64,000 bases of DNA from Pseudomonadota bacterium (GCA_022360315.1 JAKSDA010000293.1:1-64000), one strand, 5' to 3'; counted from the stretch's first letter, positions 15,533 to 28,046 are shown. Translations and numbers: made by a program. The notes: a model not told the origin generated them from the letters alone.

Positions 15533-16156
15533 GTGTCCAGGGGCACGAAACGAAGGAGCTACCATCACGGCAATTTGCGGCGGGCATTGATCGACGCGGC
15601 ACTGGAGCTGGTTTCAGAGAACGGGCCTCACGGTTTCAGCATGCGCGAGGCGGCCCGCCGTGCCGGTGTGTCATCGGGGGCGCCGTACAAGCATTTCCCC
15701 GACCGTGACGCGCTTATGCGGGCGATATCAGCGGAGGGCGAACAGCGTTTGCTGGCTGCCATGGATGAGGAGATGGCCCGCGCAGGCACTGAACCGACGG
15801 CTCGATTTCGGGCCATGGGCATCGCGTATGTCAAGTTTGCCGTGGCCAATCCGTCGTACTTCCGGGTCATGACCATGCCCGAGTATCTCGATGCCGAGCA
15901 GGAAACCACCATCCAGGGCCAGGAGGATGCGGTTCATGCGATCATTTCGTCGGCCCAGGCGTCGGGAGCAATGACTGCAGACGATCCCCGGGTGGTTTCG
16001 CTGGCAGCACATTGCCTGGTCTATGGCCTGGCTCGCCTGTTCATCGACGGCCATCTGGCGCGCGATGGAATTGGCCCCCAGCAAGCCGAAGCAGTGGCCA
16101 CTGCCGTGACCGGTGTGTTCGGCCGGGGCCTGGTACCGCGCAAGCCAGACCAATGA
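15533..16156 (+). CDS. TetR/AcrR family transcriptional regulator (WHG-type C-terminal domain)
   Basis: 207-residue DNA-binding repressor. The helix-turn-helix lies at about 12-58 (YHHGNLRRALIDAALELVSE through GFSMREAARRAGVSSGAPYKHFPDRDAL). The YHHGNLR start is typical of TetR proteins with the TetR_C_33/WHG ligand-binding domain, seen here as GIAYVKFAVANPSYFRVM. A GTG start is used. The gene diverges from the carotenoid oxygenase, with paired palindromes between them. The likely ligand is a hydrophobic molecule such as a carotenoid-derived compound, but this is inference from position only. Confidence 0.93.
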   Translation: MSRGTKRRSYHHGNLRRALIDAALELVSENGPHGFSMREAARRAGVSSGAPYKHFPDRDALMRAISAEGEQRLLAAMDEEMARAGTEPTARFRAMGIAYVKFAVANPSYFRVMTMPEYLDAEQETTIQGQEDAVHAIISSAQASGAMTADDPRVVSLAAHCLVYGLARLFIDGHLARDGIGPQQAEAVATAVTGVFGRGLVPRKPDQ

Positions 16157-16249
16157 GCAAGCGCGGTTCGAGCGGATGTGGAAATCGATCGAACAAATAA
16201 TGTGGAGACGCCCGAAAAGAGCGTTGACTGAATAGAGGCTATGTAGGGC

Positions 16250-16281
16250 AAAAAAAACGCCGGCACGCAGAAGCGGCCGGC
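16250..16281 (-). terminator. intrinsic terminator of TonB-dependent receptor gene
   Basis: On the minus strand GCCGGC (16281-16276), an 11-base loop, GCCGGC (16264-16259), one G-containing pair and then eight T residues (16257-16250). It lies 28 bases after the receptor stop codon. Confidence 0.85.
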
Positions 16282-16308
16282 CTTGCCTGAGAAAAGACGT
16301 CGTGCGGA

Positions 16309-19485
<3,177 letters not shown>

Positions 19486-20140
19486 GCCGATTCTCCCTTT
19501 TGTTAGTATCCTTACCAAATCCATGCTGAGAACGTCGCTCAACCGGGCGCTTACCCGGGGTGATCAGCCATGGATGTCGCGGGCTTATGGAGTAAGGCCG
19601 AAATCTTTGTAACCTACTTGGTGGCATCACACAAGATAGAAACCCACCCTAGCCGGTCTGGCTCAGCACCGACTAGATCCCGATTGCTGACTCTCGCTAT
19701 CCGGATGAGCAGCGAGTGATAGACGGGCCCCCTTACCTCATGTGCCCGGAATGTCGCGTTGGCTTCACAGGCCGACAAATTGCCTTCACACTCTCGTTAC
19801 ACTCGGGCTCGAGAGAGGTAACTTGTTGAAACAGCAAATCAAATTAAATGGTTGAGCCATTAGACCGAACAGCATCTCCCAGCTGAGCTGGGCTCATTCA
19901 CCCCCGTGACATCGATTGTCCCGGTGCACACAAGATCGTCGAAATGTTTTCACGGCCGGATAGAATGGCGATGAGCTTACTGATTTGCGGGGACCGAGAG
20001 TCTGTTTCTCACCATTCTGACAATCAATAACAGAAAAGGGGTTGGCGTCAGCGGGGAGATCGCGCATCCGGTTTGCCGGGGGGCGAGCAAAAACGCAGTA
20101 ACAAACCAAATTCGATGTTGTGTTGCCACGGTTAGCCACG
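19486..20140. other. intergenic region, promoter space between receptor and WGR gene
   Basis: About 655 bp between divergently transcribed genes. It is less GC-rich than the flanks near 19820-19860 (gaaacagcaaatcaaattaa). A CAGCTGAGCTGGG palindrome-like stretch lies near 19878. No convincing ORF, tRNA or riboswitch was seen. The 85-codon minus-strand frame at 19894-20151 lacks protein character. Confidence 0.5.
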
Positions 20141-21946
20141 ATGGGTTCCATCCATCCCGATTCAGACCGCCTCTATATCCGTCTCGAGAGCCGACGGCGT
20201 TTCTGGGAGATCACGGTGGCGGGCAGCGAGCTCTACACTCGCTACGGTCGGGTCGGCAGCGACGGCCGGATGTCCCGGCGGCGGGTATTTTCCACCCCCC
20301 AGGCGGCGCGGGAAGAGGCCGAGAAGCGCATCGCAGTCAAGCGCAAGGAGGGATACCGGGCAATTGACGGTCTGGACCGGGCGCAACCCGCAGTGGCGAG
20401 GAGCGGACCGGTCGGGCACGTCCACGCCTACGAGCCGGCACTGGTCGCGGCAATCCTCGACGCTCCGGACGACGAGGATAGCTACCTGGTCTACGCCGAC
20501 TGGCTACAATCGCAGGGCGACCCGCGCGGTGAACTGATCGCGCTGCACCACGCCGAGCAGCGCAAACCACACGATGCACGCATCAAGCGGGCCATGCAGA
20601 GTTTCGAGCGCGAGCATGGCCGTCTCTTGCCAGCTCGTCTGGTCGAGGTGATCGGGACAGAGCCGACCACAGCCGGACCGATTGCGGGCCAATGCGCAGT
20701 GCAATGGCGGCTTGGTTTCGTGCACCGGGCATGGATCGGCAGGCGTTCGGACAATCGGCCATACACGGTCCGTGAGCTGGTCGCTGCCCTGCTCGCTCAT
20801 CCGTCGGCGCTATTTTTGCGCGAGCTTGTTATCGGCCCGCTCGGGACAGGTCGGGCGCGCGACTATCGCCCGGTGATCGACGCGATCTGCGACGCCGCGC
20901 CGGCCGCTCTGTGTGAACTGACCATCGCCGACGTGCCGATCGGGTACACCGAGTTGGCTCCGGTCGAGCTGGGCGATGTGAGCCGTCTCGTGGCCAGTCT
21001 GCCGCAGCTGCAGGCGCTCCGTCTGCGCGGCGGTGCGATCGCACTCGACGAGGTAGATGCACCGGCGCTGCGCACGTTCGACGTGATCACGCCCGAGTTC
21101 GACGGCGAATTTCTGGACGCTGTCGATCGCTCTGTCGGCCGTTCTCTGCGGAATTCGCCCGGGGCCCGCCATGCCGCGGGCGCCGACCAGATCGCCGGCC
21201 GCGGATGGCCGCGCCTGGCCGAGCTGCACCTGTGCGGCAACGACGGTGAACTACGCCTGGACGCCCTGCCGACCGTGCTCGAGGGCCGGGCCGTGCCAGC
21301 GCTGCGCAAGCTCTTTCTCGTGCGTACGACATCGACCATCGCCATCTGGAACGCCCTGGCCGCATCGCCGCTGCTCGAACAACTCGACTCTGTCGACCTG
21401 TCCCACGGCGATCTCTCCGATCAGCACGTCGGCCACATGCTGTCGCAGCGATCGGCATTTTCCCATCTACAAGAGCTCAGACTGGACGGCAACTACCTGT
21501 CTCGCGCTGTGCGGGCCGATTTGCAGCGCTTGTGCGGCAACGTCAGTATTGCCGATCAACGCGGCGTGGCCGCCGATCTGCCCCCCATCACCGACCATGA
21601 CATCATCGACAATGCCCCCGACGCCCGGTCGTATATGGCCGCTGGCGATGTGGCGGCCAACCCGACCGCGTGGCTGCGCCTGGGGGTCTGGGTCACCGTG
21701 ATCTGGGGGCGCTATCGGGGCAGCAACGGCGACTATGATGTGTTTGTCGATGGCGCCACCCTGCACGACGAGCCCGTCGACGCCGGGTGCACGTGCCCGA
21801 GTTCGAAGTATCCGTGCAAGCACGTGCTCGGGCTGCTCAGGCTGTGGGTCGCGCGCGGTCGCGATCACCGCCGTGCCATCCCGGTAGCCGAACCGCTGCC
21901 GGGGTTCATCGATCGGTGCCGGGCCAGTCGGTACGACTCGATTTGA
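20141..21946 (+). CDS. WGR - TIGR02996 - leucine-rich - SWIM zinc-finger protein
   Basis: About 601 residues. The N-terminus is a WGR domain (SRRRFWEITVAGSELYTRYG, RVGSDGR, then AAREEAEKRIAVKRKEGY). Next is a TIGR02996 repeat-companion domain, EPALVAAILDAPDDEDSYLVYADWLQSQGDPRGE. The middle ~250 residues have irregular leucine-rich character (LPQLQALRLRGGAI, LAELHLCGN, LQELRLDGN). The C-terminus carries a SWIM zinc finger, CTCPSSKYPCKHVLGLLRLW. WGR and SWIM domains bind nucleic acid, and LRR regions bind protein; a DNA-associated scaffold role is plausible but unproven. The frame also opens at GTG 20120; the ATG at 20141 is chosen because it directly precedes the WGR domain. Confidence 0.85.
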   Translation: MGSIHPDSDRLYIRLESRRRFWEITVAGSELYTRYGRVGSDGRMSRRRVFSTPQAAREEAEKRIAVKRKEGYRAIDGLDRAQPAVARSGPVGHVHAYEPALVAAILDAPDDEDSYLVYADWLQSQGDPRGELIALHHAEQRKPHDARIKRAMQSFEREHGRLLPARLVEVIGTEPTTAGPIAGQCAVQWRLGFVHRAWIGRRSDNRPYTVRELVAALLAHPSALFLRELVIGPLGTGRARDYRPVIDAICDAAPAALCELTIADVPIGYTELAPVELGDVSRLVASLPQLQALRLRGGAIALDEVDAPALRTFDVITPEFDGEFLDAVDRSVGRSLRNSPGARHAAGADQIAGRGWPRLAELHLCGNDGELRLDALPTVLEGRAVPALRKLFLVRTTSTIAIWNALAASPLLEQLDSVDLSHGDLSDQHVGHMLSQRSAFSHLQELRLDGNYLSRAVRADLQRLCGNVSIADQRGVAADLPPITDHDIIDNAPDARSYMAAGDVAANPTAWLRLGVWVTVIWGRYRGSNGDYDVFVDGATLHDEPVDAGCTCPSSKYPCKHVLGLLRLWVARGRDHRRAIPVAEPLPGFIDRCRASRYDSI

Positions 21947-21988
21947 ACCACGCGAGACTCGCAACAGAAACACATCGTGGGTAGGTTT

Positions 21989-22150
21989 AGAGCCGGTCCA
22001 AAAACCTCGGACCGAGCCAGAGCGACGAGGCGCGCCGCCAGTGGGTGGGCGAGGAGTGGACAATACCGGGTTGTATTTGACCGACGAGCAAGCCCGCTGG
22101 CGGTGATGGATCGGCGCTCTGGCGACGCGGAGAGTTTTTGGACCGGCTCT
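21989..22150. repeat. 162-bp long inverted-repeat (cruciform) element, copy 1
   Basis: The outer arms are perfect 17-mers, AGAGCCGGTCCAAAAAC at 21989-22005 and its reverse complement at 22134-22150. Inside, GCCAGAGCG pairs with CGCTCTGGC, and CCGCCAGTGGG pairs with CCCGCTGGCGG with one wobble. It fills the space between two convergent genes, and its right end overlaps the first base of the grpE stop codon. It could work as a bidirectional terminator or be a non-autonomous palindromic mobile element. A related, shorter copy lies at 32615-32695. Confidence 0.85.
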
Positions 22151-22986
22151 TATTGCGATTGGGCCTTGCCCACCGCAACGGCGGCGGCTCGTAGTGGCTC
22201 TTCGCCGATCATATACCCCTCGTGAACCACACCGACGACCACCCCGTCCTTCTGTGGATCGGCGACCGGGATCACGCTGACCGCGTCGTGGATCTCGGGA
22301 TCGAAACGCTCCCCCATGGCCGGCTTGTGGCTGACACCAAACTCACCCAGTTTGGAGAGAAAGCGCCTGCGCACCAGTTCGACTCCGTCCACCACGGCCG
22401 GGTTGTGGTCGACCTGCCGCGCCGACGCGAGCGCGCGTTCGAGATCGTCGAGGATTTCCAGAAATCCGAGCAAAAACTTGCGCAGGCGCTGCTCGACGAC
22501 CTTGTCCGCCTCGCGCTCGATGCGCTGTCTGGATTTTTCGAATTCCCCGTCGGCAAGGCGCAGCTTTTCGTCTTTTTCCGCGAGAAGAATGCTCAGCTGC
22601 TCGACCTCGGACTCGAGAATCTGGACGTAATTCTCGCCCCGCTGCTGTCTGACCGAATTGGCTCGAGACGGCGTGGCAAGACTGGCCTCGAGTTCCTCGA
22701 CTGCCCGGATCGCGTCAAAGTCGACCTCGGTATCGACGCTGTCCTCAAAGTCGAAGTGAATATCGTCGTCCGGCTCGGTTTTCACGGTCTCCGCCCGCTC
22801 GGACCGGGGAGGCCGCAGATCGCGAGCAGTATCGCGCCGTGTGCTGACATCGTCGGGCACAGTCGTAACCTCGGTATCTTGCTGATCGCCAAAATCCAAC
22901 GGATCGGGATCCACAACGGATTCGGGAAAAGATCCTGAAGGCGGTTTTGGCGAGGACTTGGAGGTCGGTTTGGAATCGCTGCTCAT
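22150..22986 (-). CDS. grpE: GrpE, nucleotide exchange factor for DnaK
   Basis: 278-residue co-chaperone that releases ADP from DnaK in the cytosol. The first ~110 residues are acidic and disordered (DPDDIHF-type stretches), followed by a long coiled coil (~110-185: QILESEVEQLSILLAEKDEK onward) and the beta-sheet head with the GrpE signature in GVELVRRRFLSKLGEFGV, ERFDPEIHDAVSV and VGVVHEGYMIGEEPLRAAAV. It is longer than the usual ~190-200 residues because of the N-terminal extension. dnaK and dnaJ are not adjacent. The stop codon abuts the 162-bp palindromic element. Confidence 0.96.
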   Translation of the reverse strand: MSSDSKPTSKSSPKPPSGSFPESVVDPDPLDFGDQQDTEVTTVPDDVSTRRDTARDLRPPRSERAETVKTEPDDDIHFDFEDSVDTEVDFDAIRAVEELEASLATPSRANSVRQQRGENYVQILESEVEQLSILLAEKDEKLRLADGEFEKSRQRIEREADKVVEQRLRKFLLGFLEILDDLERALASARQVDHNPAVVDGVELVRRRFLSKLGEFGVSHKPAMGERFDPEIHDAVSVIPVADPQKDGVVVGVVHEGYMIGEEPLRAAAVAVGKAQSQ

Positions 22987-23124
22987 AGCGCTGATGTGAG
23001 TTTAAACCGCACAGCCATCACTGACGCGGTGACATGCGGAAGGACCGATCTTACACGTGCAACCCGGAGAGACGAGAGTTTTGGCGACATTTCGGCGGCG
23101 CGGCCGGTGCTTTGCCGGGTTGTT

Positions 23125-25407
23125 TTACATCGCTGCCTCGATCGTGGGCGCTTTTTGCCGCTGCGCCGTCATCGCGGTGAATGCAGTCATATTGACGATA
23201 TCGGCGACCGAGGACTGGGGCTGAAGCAGGGCAACCGGTTTGGCGATACCGAGAAGAATCGGCCCTACGGCCAGGGCTCCGCCGATCGACGCGAGAATCT
23301 TGTAGGCCGCATTGGCCGCGCTGAGCGATGAGAAGATGAGCACATTGGCCGCCTGGGTCAGCCGGGCAAAGGGAAACGCCTCGTCGAGCTTGGCCTTGTC
23401 GAGCGCATAGTCGGCCTGCATCTCGCCATCGATCTCCAGGTCGGGCCGGGCCTGACGGACCAGTTCCAGGGCCTGAATGACCTTGGTGGTCTCGGCGTGC
23501 TGGACCGAGCCAAAGTTAGAAAACGAGACCATGGCAGCACGCGGGAGGATTCCCATCGAAGCGACCGCATCGGTCACCTGCACCGCGGTATCGGCCAGGG
23601 TTTCCGCATCTGGATCGATGTTGATCGTGGCGTCGGAAAAAAAGCGCACTCGGTTTTTGCTCACCAGCATGTACATGCTGGTCGCGACCTTGACCCCGGG
23701 TCGCAGTCCGAGAATCTGCAACGCGGGTCGGATGGTGTCGGGGTAGGTGAAGCGCAAACCGGATACCAGGCCGTCCGCCTCGCCCATTTCTACCATCATC
23801 ATGCCGAAGTATTGAGTCTTGTGGGCCAGACTGCGGGCCTGGCCCACTGTCATGCCCTTGCGCTGGCGCAGTTGCCACAATCTGTCGGCGTACTCGCCGT
23901 GTCGGTCGGATTGCCACGGGTCGACCACCTCGACGCCGCGCGCGAGCAGGTCCAGGCCAGCTTCGCGGCAGTGGCCCGCGATATCCTCGTGCCGGCCGAG
24001 CAGAATCGGCCGGGCAATGCCCTCGTCGACCACGGTCTGAACCGCGCGCAATAGCTTGGGCACAGCGGCGTCGGTGAATACGATGCGCTGGGGGTTTCGC
24101 TTGGCAGTCCGGACCACTCCGCGCATGATCGAGTCGGCGGCGTTGACCGAGCGGCGAGACAGGCGCTCGCGGTAGGCCGCGATGTCGATTTCGCGCCGCG
24201 CAACACCGCTGTCCATAGCGGCCCCGGCCACAGCCGGGGCCACCCACCAGAGCACGCGCGGATCGAACGGTTTGGGGATCAAATAGTCGGGCCCAAACTT
24301 GAAGTGCTTGCCGCCGTAGGCCCCGGCCACGGTTTCGGGCACGGGCTCGTGGGCAAGCGCGGCGAGCGCGCGGGCTGCGGCTACTTTCATGGCCTCGCTG
24401 ACAGCCCTGGCCCGAACGTCGAGCGCTCCGCGGAAAATGAACGGAAAGCCCAGGACGTTGTTGACCTGATTGGGATAATCCGAGCGACCCGTGGCGACCA
24501 GAGCGTCCTTGCGGACGCTGACCGCGTCGGGATAGGAGATCTCGGGATCGGGGTTGGCCAGAGCAAAGATGATCGGCCGGTCGGCCATGGTCTCGACCAT
24601 GGCCTTGCTGACCAGACCGCCGATCGACAGACCGAGAAACATGTCGGCGCCGACCAGGGCATCGGCCAGAGTGCGGGCACCGCTCTCAGGTACGGCAAAG
24701 CGCTCCTTATGCCGGTTCAGACCGCTGCGCCCCTGGTAGACCACACCCCGCGAATCGACCAGGCAAACGTGCTCTTTGCGCAGACCCAGCGCGATGAAAA
24801 AGTCGACGCAGGCAATGGCTGCGGCACCGGCGCCGGACACCACCAGCTTGAGATCGGCGGGATCTTTGCCCGCGAGCTCGCAGGCGTTGAGCATGGCCGC
24901 ACCCGAAATGATGGCAGTGCCGTGCTGATCGTCGTGAAATACCGGAATCGACAGGCGCTCGCGCAGCTTTTTTTCGATCTCGAAACAGCCGGGCGCGGCG
25001 ATGTCTTCCAGATTTATACCGCCAAAGGTCGGCTCCAGCGCAGCCACCATGTCGACGAATTTGTCGACGTCGGTCTCGGCGACCTCCAGGTCGAATACAT
25101 CGATATCCGCAAATCTCTTGAATAAGCAGGCTTTCCCTTCCATCACTGGTTTGCCCGCTGCAGCGCCGATATCACCCAGGCCCAGGACCGCAGTACCATT
25201 GCTGATGACCGCGACCAGGTTACCGCGTGCGGTGTAATCCCAACTGGCGTCCTCGTTTTCTGCGATCTCCCGACACGGCTCGGCCACGCCGGGGGTGTAG
25301 GCGAGTGAGAGATCGATTTCGGTGACCAGCGGTTTGGTGGTCACGACCTCGATTTTGCCGCGCCGGTCGCGGCGGTGATATTCGAGTGCGTCCTCTTTGC
25401 GAGCCAT
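23125..25407 (-). CDS. maeB: NADP-type malic enzyme with C-terminal phosphotransacetylase domain
   Basis: 760-residue oxidative decarboxylase, malate to pyruvate plus CO2 and NAD(P)H, linking the TCA cycle to gluconeogenesis and NADPH supply. Residues 1-~420 are the catalytic malic domain: SLAYTPGVAEPCREI, VISNGTAVLGLGDIG, PVFHDDQHGTA and the nucleotide-binding GAGAAAIACVDF. Residues ~430-760 are a PTA-like domain (FTDAAVPKLLRAVQ, YFGMMMVEMGEADGLVSG, VGPILLGIAKPV) thought to bind acetyl-CoA or other regulators. The length and order match bacterial MaeB. It lies 138 bp upstream of grpE on the same strand, probably transcribed separately. Confidence 0.97.
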   Translation of the reverse strand: MARKEDALEYHRRDRRGKIEVVTTKPLVTEIDLSLAYTPGVAEPCREIAENEDASWDYTARGNLVAVISNGTAVLGLGDIGAAAGKPVMEGKACLFKRFADIDVFDLEVAETDVDKFVDMVAALEPTFGGINLEDIAAPGCFEIEKKLRERLSIPVFHDDQHGTAIISGAAMLNACELAGKDPADLKLVVSGAGAAAIACVDFFIALGLRKEHVCLVDSRGVVYQGRSGLNRHKERFAVPESGARTLADALVGADMFLGLSIGGLVSKAMVETMADRPIIFALANPDPEISYPDAVSVRKDALVATGRSDYPNQVNNVLGFPFIFRGALDVRARAVSEAMKVAAARALAALAHEPVPETVAGAYGGKHFKFGPDYLIPKPFDPRVLWWVAPAVAGAAMDSGVARREIDIAAYRERLSRRSVNAADSIMRGVVRTAKRNPQRIVFTDAAVPKLLRAVQTVVDEGIARPILLGRHEDIAGHCREAGLDLLARGVEVVDPWQSDRHGEYADRLWQLRQRKGMTVGQARSLAHKTQYFGMMMVEMGEADGLVSGLRFTYPDTIRPALQILGLRPGVKVATSMYMLVSKNRVRFFSDATINIDPDAETLADTAVQVTDAVASMGILPRAAMVSFSNFGSVQHAETTKVIQALELVRQARPDLEIDGEMQADYALDKAKLDEAFPFARLTQAANVLIFSSLSAANAAYKILASIGGALAVGPILLGIAKPVALLQPQSSVADIVNMTAFTAMTAQRQKAPTIEAAM

Positions 25408-25506
25408 CCCGGGACGGTAGTCTCTCGCTCACCCCCGGGCAAGGCGGCCAGCAGACAAGATGGTGTGGAGCAGCGGCCGGGCGGTCAGATGATTCGATCG
25501 GCCGGA

Positions 25507-25676
25507 CGTCACGTTTGCAACGATCCAGCGTGACCGTGGCCGTCCCGATCGCCTGGCGCCGGGCTACCATGTTTGGGCAAAGTCACGGACGGCCGGACTC
25601 CCGCCTGGCTCGGCCGTTGGCCTCGCAACACAAACGCCTTGATCCACGACCAATGCGTTTCTGTTCAGTCTACTTG
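25507..25676 (+). repeat. dispersed repeat R2, copy a
   Basis: Begins near cacgtttgcaacgatccag and contains GCGTGACCGTG, GGGCAAAG, ACGGACG, the 20-mer CTCGGCCGTTGGCCTCGCAA, AACGCCTTG and AATGCGTT. The same blocks occur in the same order at 33007-33178. Partial copies lie at 59798-59872 and, inverted, at 58960-59022. This copy overlaps the last bases of the neighbouring hypothetical gene. Confidence 0.75.
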
Positions 25677-26698
25677 GTGGACGGTCCGAGCGCCCTGTGC
25701 ACGATCTTGTCCACAGTACCTCGAGGCACGTCGAGCTGAACGTCGAGGCGGCTACCGGTTTGTTGAACGCTCGCACTGGACAGTGGTCGCGCCAGGCCAA
25801 GCGCTGCCAATTCAGGAGTTCCGGCCGCATCGGCGGCGCTTTTGCGCAACAGTACTGCAACCGCCGAGGCCGCCTGGCGCGACGAGAGATGAAGGCGTAT
25901 GCGCAAGCTCAAACCCGATTGCATGTCGACCTTGGCCATCACCGCTTCGACACTGTGACCGCCGGTGTCCCGGGCAATATCCGCGCGCAGCTTGGCCGGG
26001 ATGACGAATACCGCCCACAGATCACTGCCGGTGGGGCCGCGGGGTAGCAGTGTGGTGAGGGCCGAGGTGCTCACGGCCGAGCGCGACGTGCCGCGGTATA
26101 CGTCGATGATCTCGACCATGGTGTCTTTGGGTGTGATCACCAGATAGCCATCCAGGAATGCGAGGGCGGTGTCGCCGTCCAGTACGTAGTAGACGGCGCC
26201 GCGATGCCTGGCCGAGGCGAACGACGAGGATGCCTGTCTGGCCGCCGTTATCACGGCGCTTTCGGCAAAGCGACCCCCGAGTACAACGGCGATATCCCGG
26301 GACTGGGCAAAGTCGTCAGCCATGGCCACGATCGCCGTATCGATGTCTCGCTCGATACTGAGTCCGGCCCGCGTGCGCAATTTGGCCGCTTTCTCGGCGA
26401 TCTCGCCCGAACGGAGGAGCGCGGCGACAATGGCTCTACCGGCTGCGCTGCGCCCAGTTCGCCGGACATTCCACGTGATGACCAGAGCTGTGTTGGCGGG
26501 CAGCAATCTCAGGGCGTCGGTGCCGCCTCCGGCCGGCCCGCCAGTAGAAGCGGCGCCGTCGTTCGCAGAAGCGGCGCCGTCATCGGTAGATACAACAATA
26601 ATGGCCGGTACGACGACTCCAATCACGGCGAGTACAGCGACTCGGAATAGGCATCTGACGATCATGGGCCTGCCCAGTTTGAGGGACCCCAAGCCCAT
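25670..26698 (-). CDS. membrane-anchored hypothetical protein
   Basis: About 342 residues. There is an N-terminal signal anchor (LFRVAVLAVIGVVVPAIIVV), then a low-complexity linker with a DDGAASANDGAAS duplication. A periplasmic domain follows: LRLLPANTALVITWNVRRTG, AKLRTRAGLSIERDIDTAIVAM, VVLGGRFAES, VYYVLDGDTALAFLDGYLVI. The pattern of a stated-parameter beta strand followed by a hydrophobic helix resembles DUF3352-like or myxobacterial cell-surface hypotheticals, but I do not name a family. The track start is a TTG; ATG codons at 26698 and 26665 are both plausible. The end of the gene is bounded by an R2 repeat. Confidence 0.7.
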   Translation of the reverse strand: MGLGSLKLGRPMIVRCLFRVAVLAVIGVVVPAIIVVSTDDGAASANDGAASTGGPAGGGTDALRLLPANTALVITWNVRRTGRSAAGRAIVAALLRSGEIAEKAAKLRTRAGLSIERDIDTAIVAMADDFAQSRDIAVVLGGRFAESAVITAARQASSSFASARHRGAVYYVLDGDTALAFLDGYLVITPKDTMVEIIDVYRGTSRSAVSTSALTTLLPRGPTGSDLWAVFVIPAKLRADIARDTGGHSVEAVMAKVDMQSGLSLRIRLHLSSRQAASAVAVLLRKSAADAAGTPELAALGLARPLSSASVQQTGSRLDVQLDVPRGTVDKIVHRALGPSTK

Positions 26699-26829
26699 CG
26701 CAAAGCGCAAAACATCACGATGCTACGCCCGTGCGCAACAGTGGACAATTCGGCTCTGTCACCGGCACCCCCGGCCAACTCCAGCCAACTCGGAATCGGG
26801 CCCGACCCGGCCATCGTATACTCCCCTGT

Positions 26830-27558
26830 ATGGATCTACCGCTCGCGCTCACCGGAGCTTTGCCGGCCCTGGCCGCCATGTGGTATTTCGACCGGGTCGA
26901 CGCCAGGCGTCCCGAGCCGAGATGGACCCTGCGCAGAGTTGCCATTGCCGGGGCACTGTCCACCATTCCCTGTGCAGCCGCGGCCTACGCGCTCCTCGAA
27001 GCCGCGCCGCCGGCGCCGAGCTACCAGCGGGCACTCTACGAATCGTTTGTGGTCGCAGCGGGAGTCGAAGAACTGGCCAAGGTCCTCATCGTCTACTGGC
27101 TGGTCTGGCGCAGACCCGAATTCGATGAACGACTCGATGGAATCATCTACGCCGCCCGCGCCGGTCTCGGCTTCGCCCTGGTCGAAAACGTCCTTTACCT
27201 CCTGGCCACCGACACCATGAAGGGCTTTGCTGTCACCTATCTCTTGCGCGCCTTGCTCGCCGTACCGGGACATGCGATCTGGGCCGGTGTCATGGGCTAT
27301 TACGCAGCCATACGCCGCTTCGACCGGGTCGGTCCCGGCCTGATCGGCGGCTACCTGCTCGCCGTTTTACTCCACGGCAGCTACGACGCCGCCATTTTCC
27401 TCGGCGAACCGCTCCGCAACCACGACTTGCAAAACATAGCCTATGGCCTGCTGTTCTTCCTTCCCGCCACCATCATCTGCGGCGGACTCGCGTTGCGCCG
27501 CATGGCCCAAACTGCCCTGGCCCGCGATGACGCCGATCACGGAGCACACTCAGTTTGA
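26830..27558 (+). CDS. prsW: PrsW-family intramembrane glutamic protease
   Basis: Multi-pass membrane protease, 242 residues from the ATG at 26830. The longer frame from 26731 adds a hydrophilic, proline-rich stretch without homology, so it is rejected. Catalytic landmarks of the PrsW/CAAX-like superfamily are present: EExxK as GVEELAKV (Glu80, Glu81, Lys84), FALVENVLYLL in the next helix, PGHAIWAGVMGYY and LLHGSYDAAIFL. About seven helices are predicted. PrsW cleaves anti-sigma factors in Bacillus; the target here is unknown and no anti-sigma gene is adjacent. It lies divergent from the hypothetical membrane-anchored protein. Confidence 0.9.
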   Translation: MDLPLALTGALPALAAMWYFDRVDARRPEPRWTLRRVAIAGALSTIPCAAAAYALLEAAPPAPSYQRALYESFVVAAGVEELAKVLIVYWLVWRRPEFDERLDGIIYAARAGLGFALVENVLYLLATDTMKGFAVTYLLRALLAVPGHAIWAGVMGYYAAIRRFDRVGPGLIGGYLLAVLLHGSYDAAIFLGEPLRNHDLQNIAYGLLFFLPATIICGGLALRRMAQTALARDDADHGAHSV

Positions 27559-27566
27559 TTTCTCCC

Positions 27567-28046
27567 TCATCCAGGCGGTCTCCTGGCTCCGATGATCGAT
27601 GTAATCCCTACAGCTACACTTAGTACCGAACCGACAAAGTACATGAATACACTGTAGTCGAATTGCATACCTGAATATTGTGGTGAAGCAGCGATAAACA
27701 ACATGCCGGTCACTGCGGCACTTCCGGCAGCGACCAATGCAGTCTTGGCGAGCAGATTTTGACGCCGTCTCAGCGCTGCTGTAAGAGCAAGGGCCAACAC
27801 AATGCCTCCGGTCAGGAGTGCGGCGGTGTAGGCAGCAACTCCCGTTCGAATCCAGCCCACATCGCGCTCGAATTGCTCCAGCGGCCGGTACGTACATTCA
27901 TCGGCCCGGCACATTTCGACGCTGCGCAGGCCAATGGACGAACGCATGGCGCCCGAATTGTAGGTCAACCACCCCATGGTCATCCCGCCGAGCAATATCA
28001 ACCCAGAAGCGGTAAGCCCGATAACAGCGATAAACACTCTGTACAT
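27567..28046 (-). CDS. small four-helix membrane protein, unknown
   Basis: 159 residues from the ATG at 28046 (MYRVFIAVIGLTASGLILLG). The longer frame to 28235 adds 63 residues without membrane or protein character and crosses tandem repeats, so it is rejected. There are four hydrophobic segments. The first loop has two cysteines in SVEMCRADECTYRPLEQ, possibly a disulfide in the periplasm. No family recognised. It is convergent with prsW (8-base gap) and divergent from the M23 peptidase. Confidence 0.6.
   Translation of the reverse strand: MYRVFIAVIGLTASGLILLGGMTMGWLTYNSGAMRSSIGLRSVEMCRADECTYRPLEQFERDVGWIRTGVAAYTAALLTGGIVLALALTAALRRRQNLLAKTALVAAGSAAVTGMLFIAASPQYSGMQFDYSVFMYFVGSVLSVAVGITSIIGARRPPG

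Noticed and set aside
19894..20151. 85-codon minus-strand frame in the receptor/WGR gap
   Set aside because: No domain, no ribosome site, and overlaps the start of the WGR gene.
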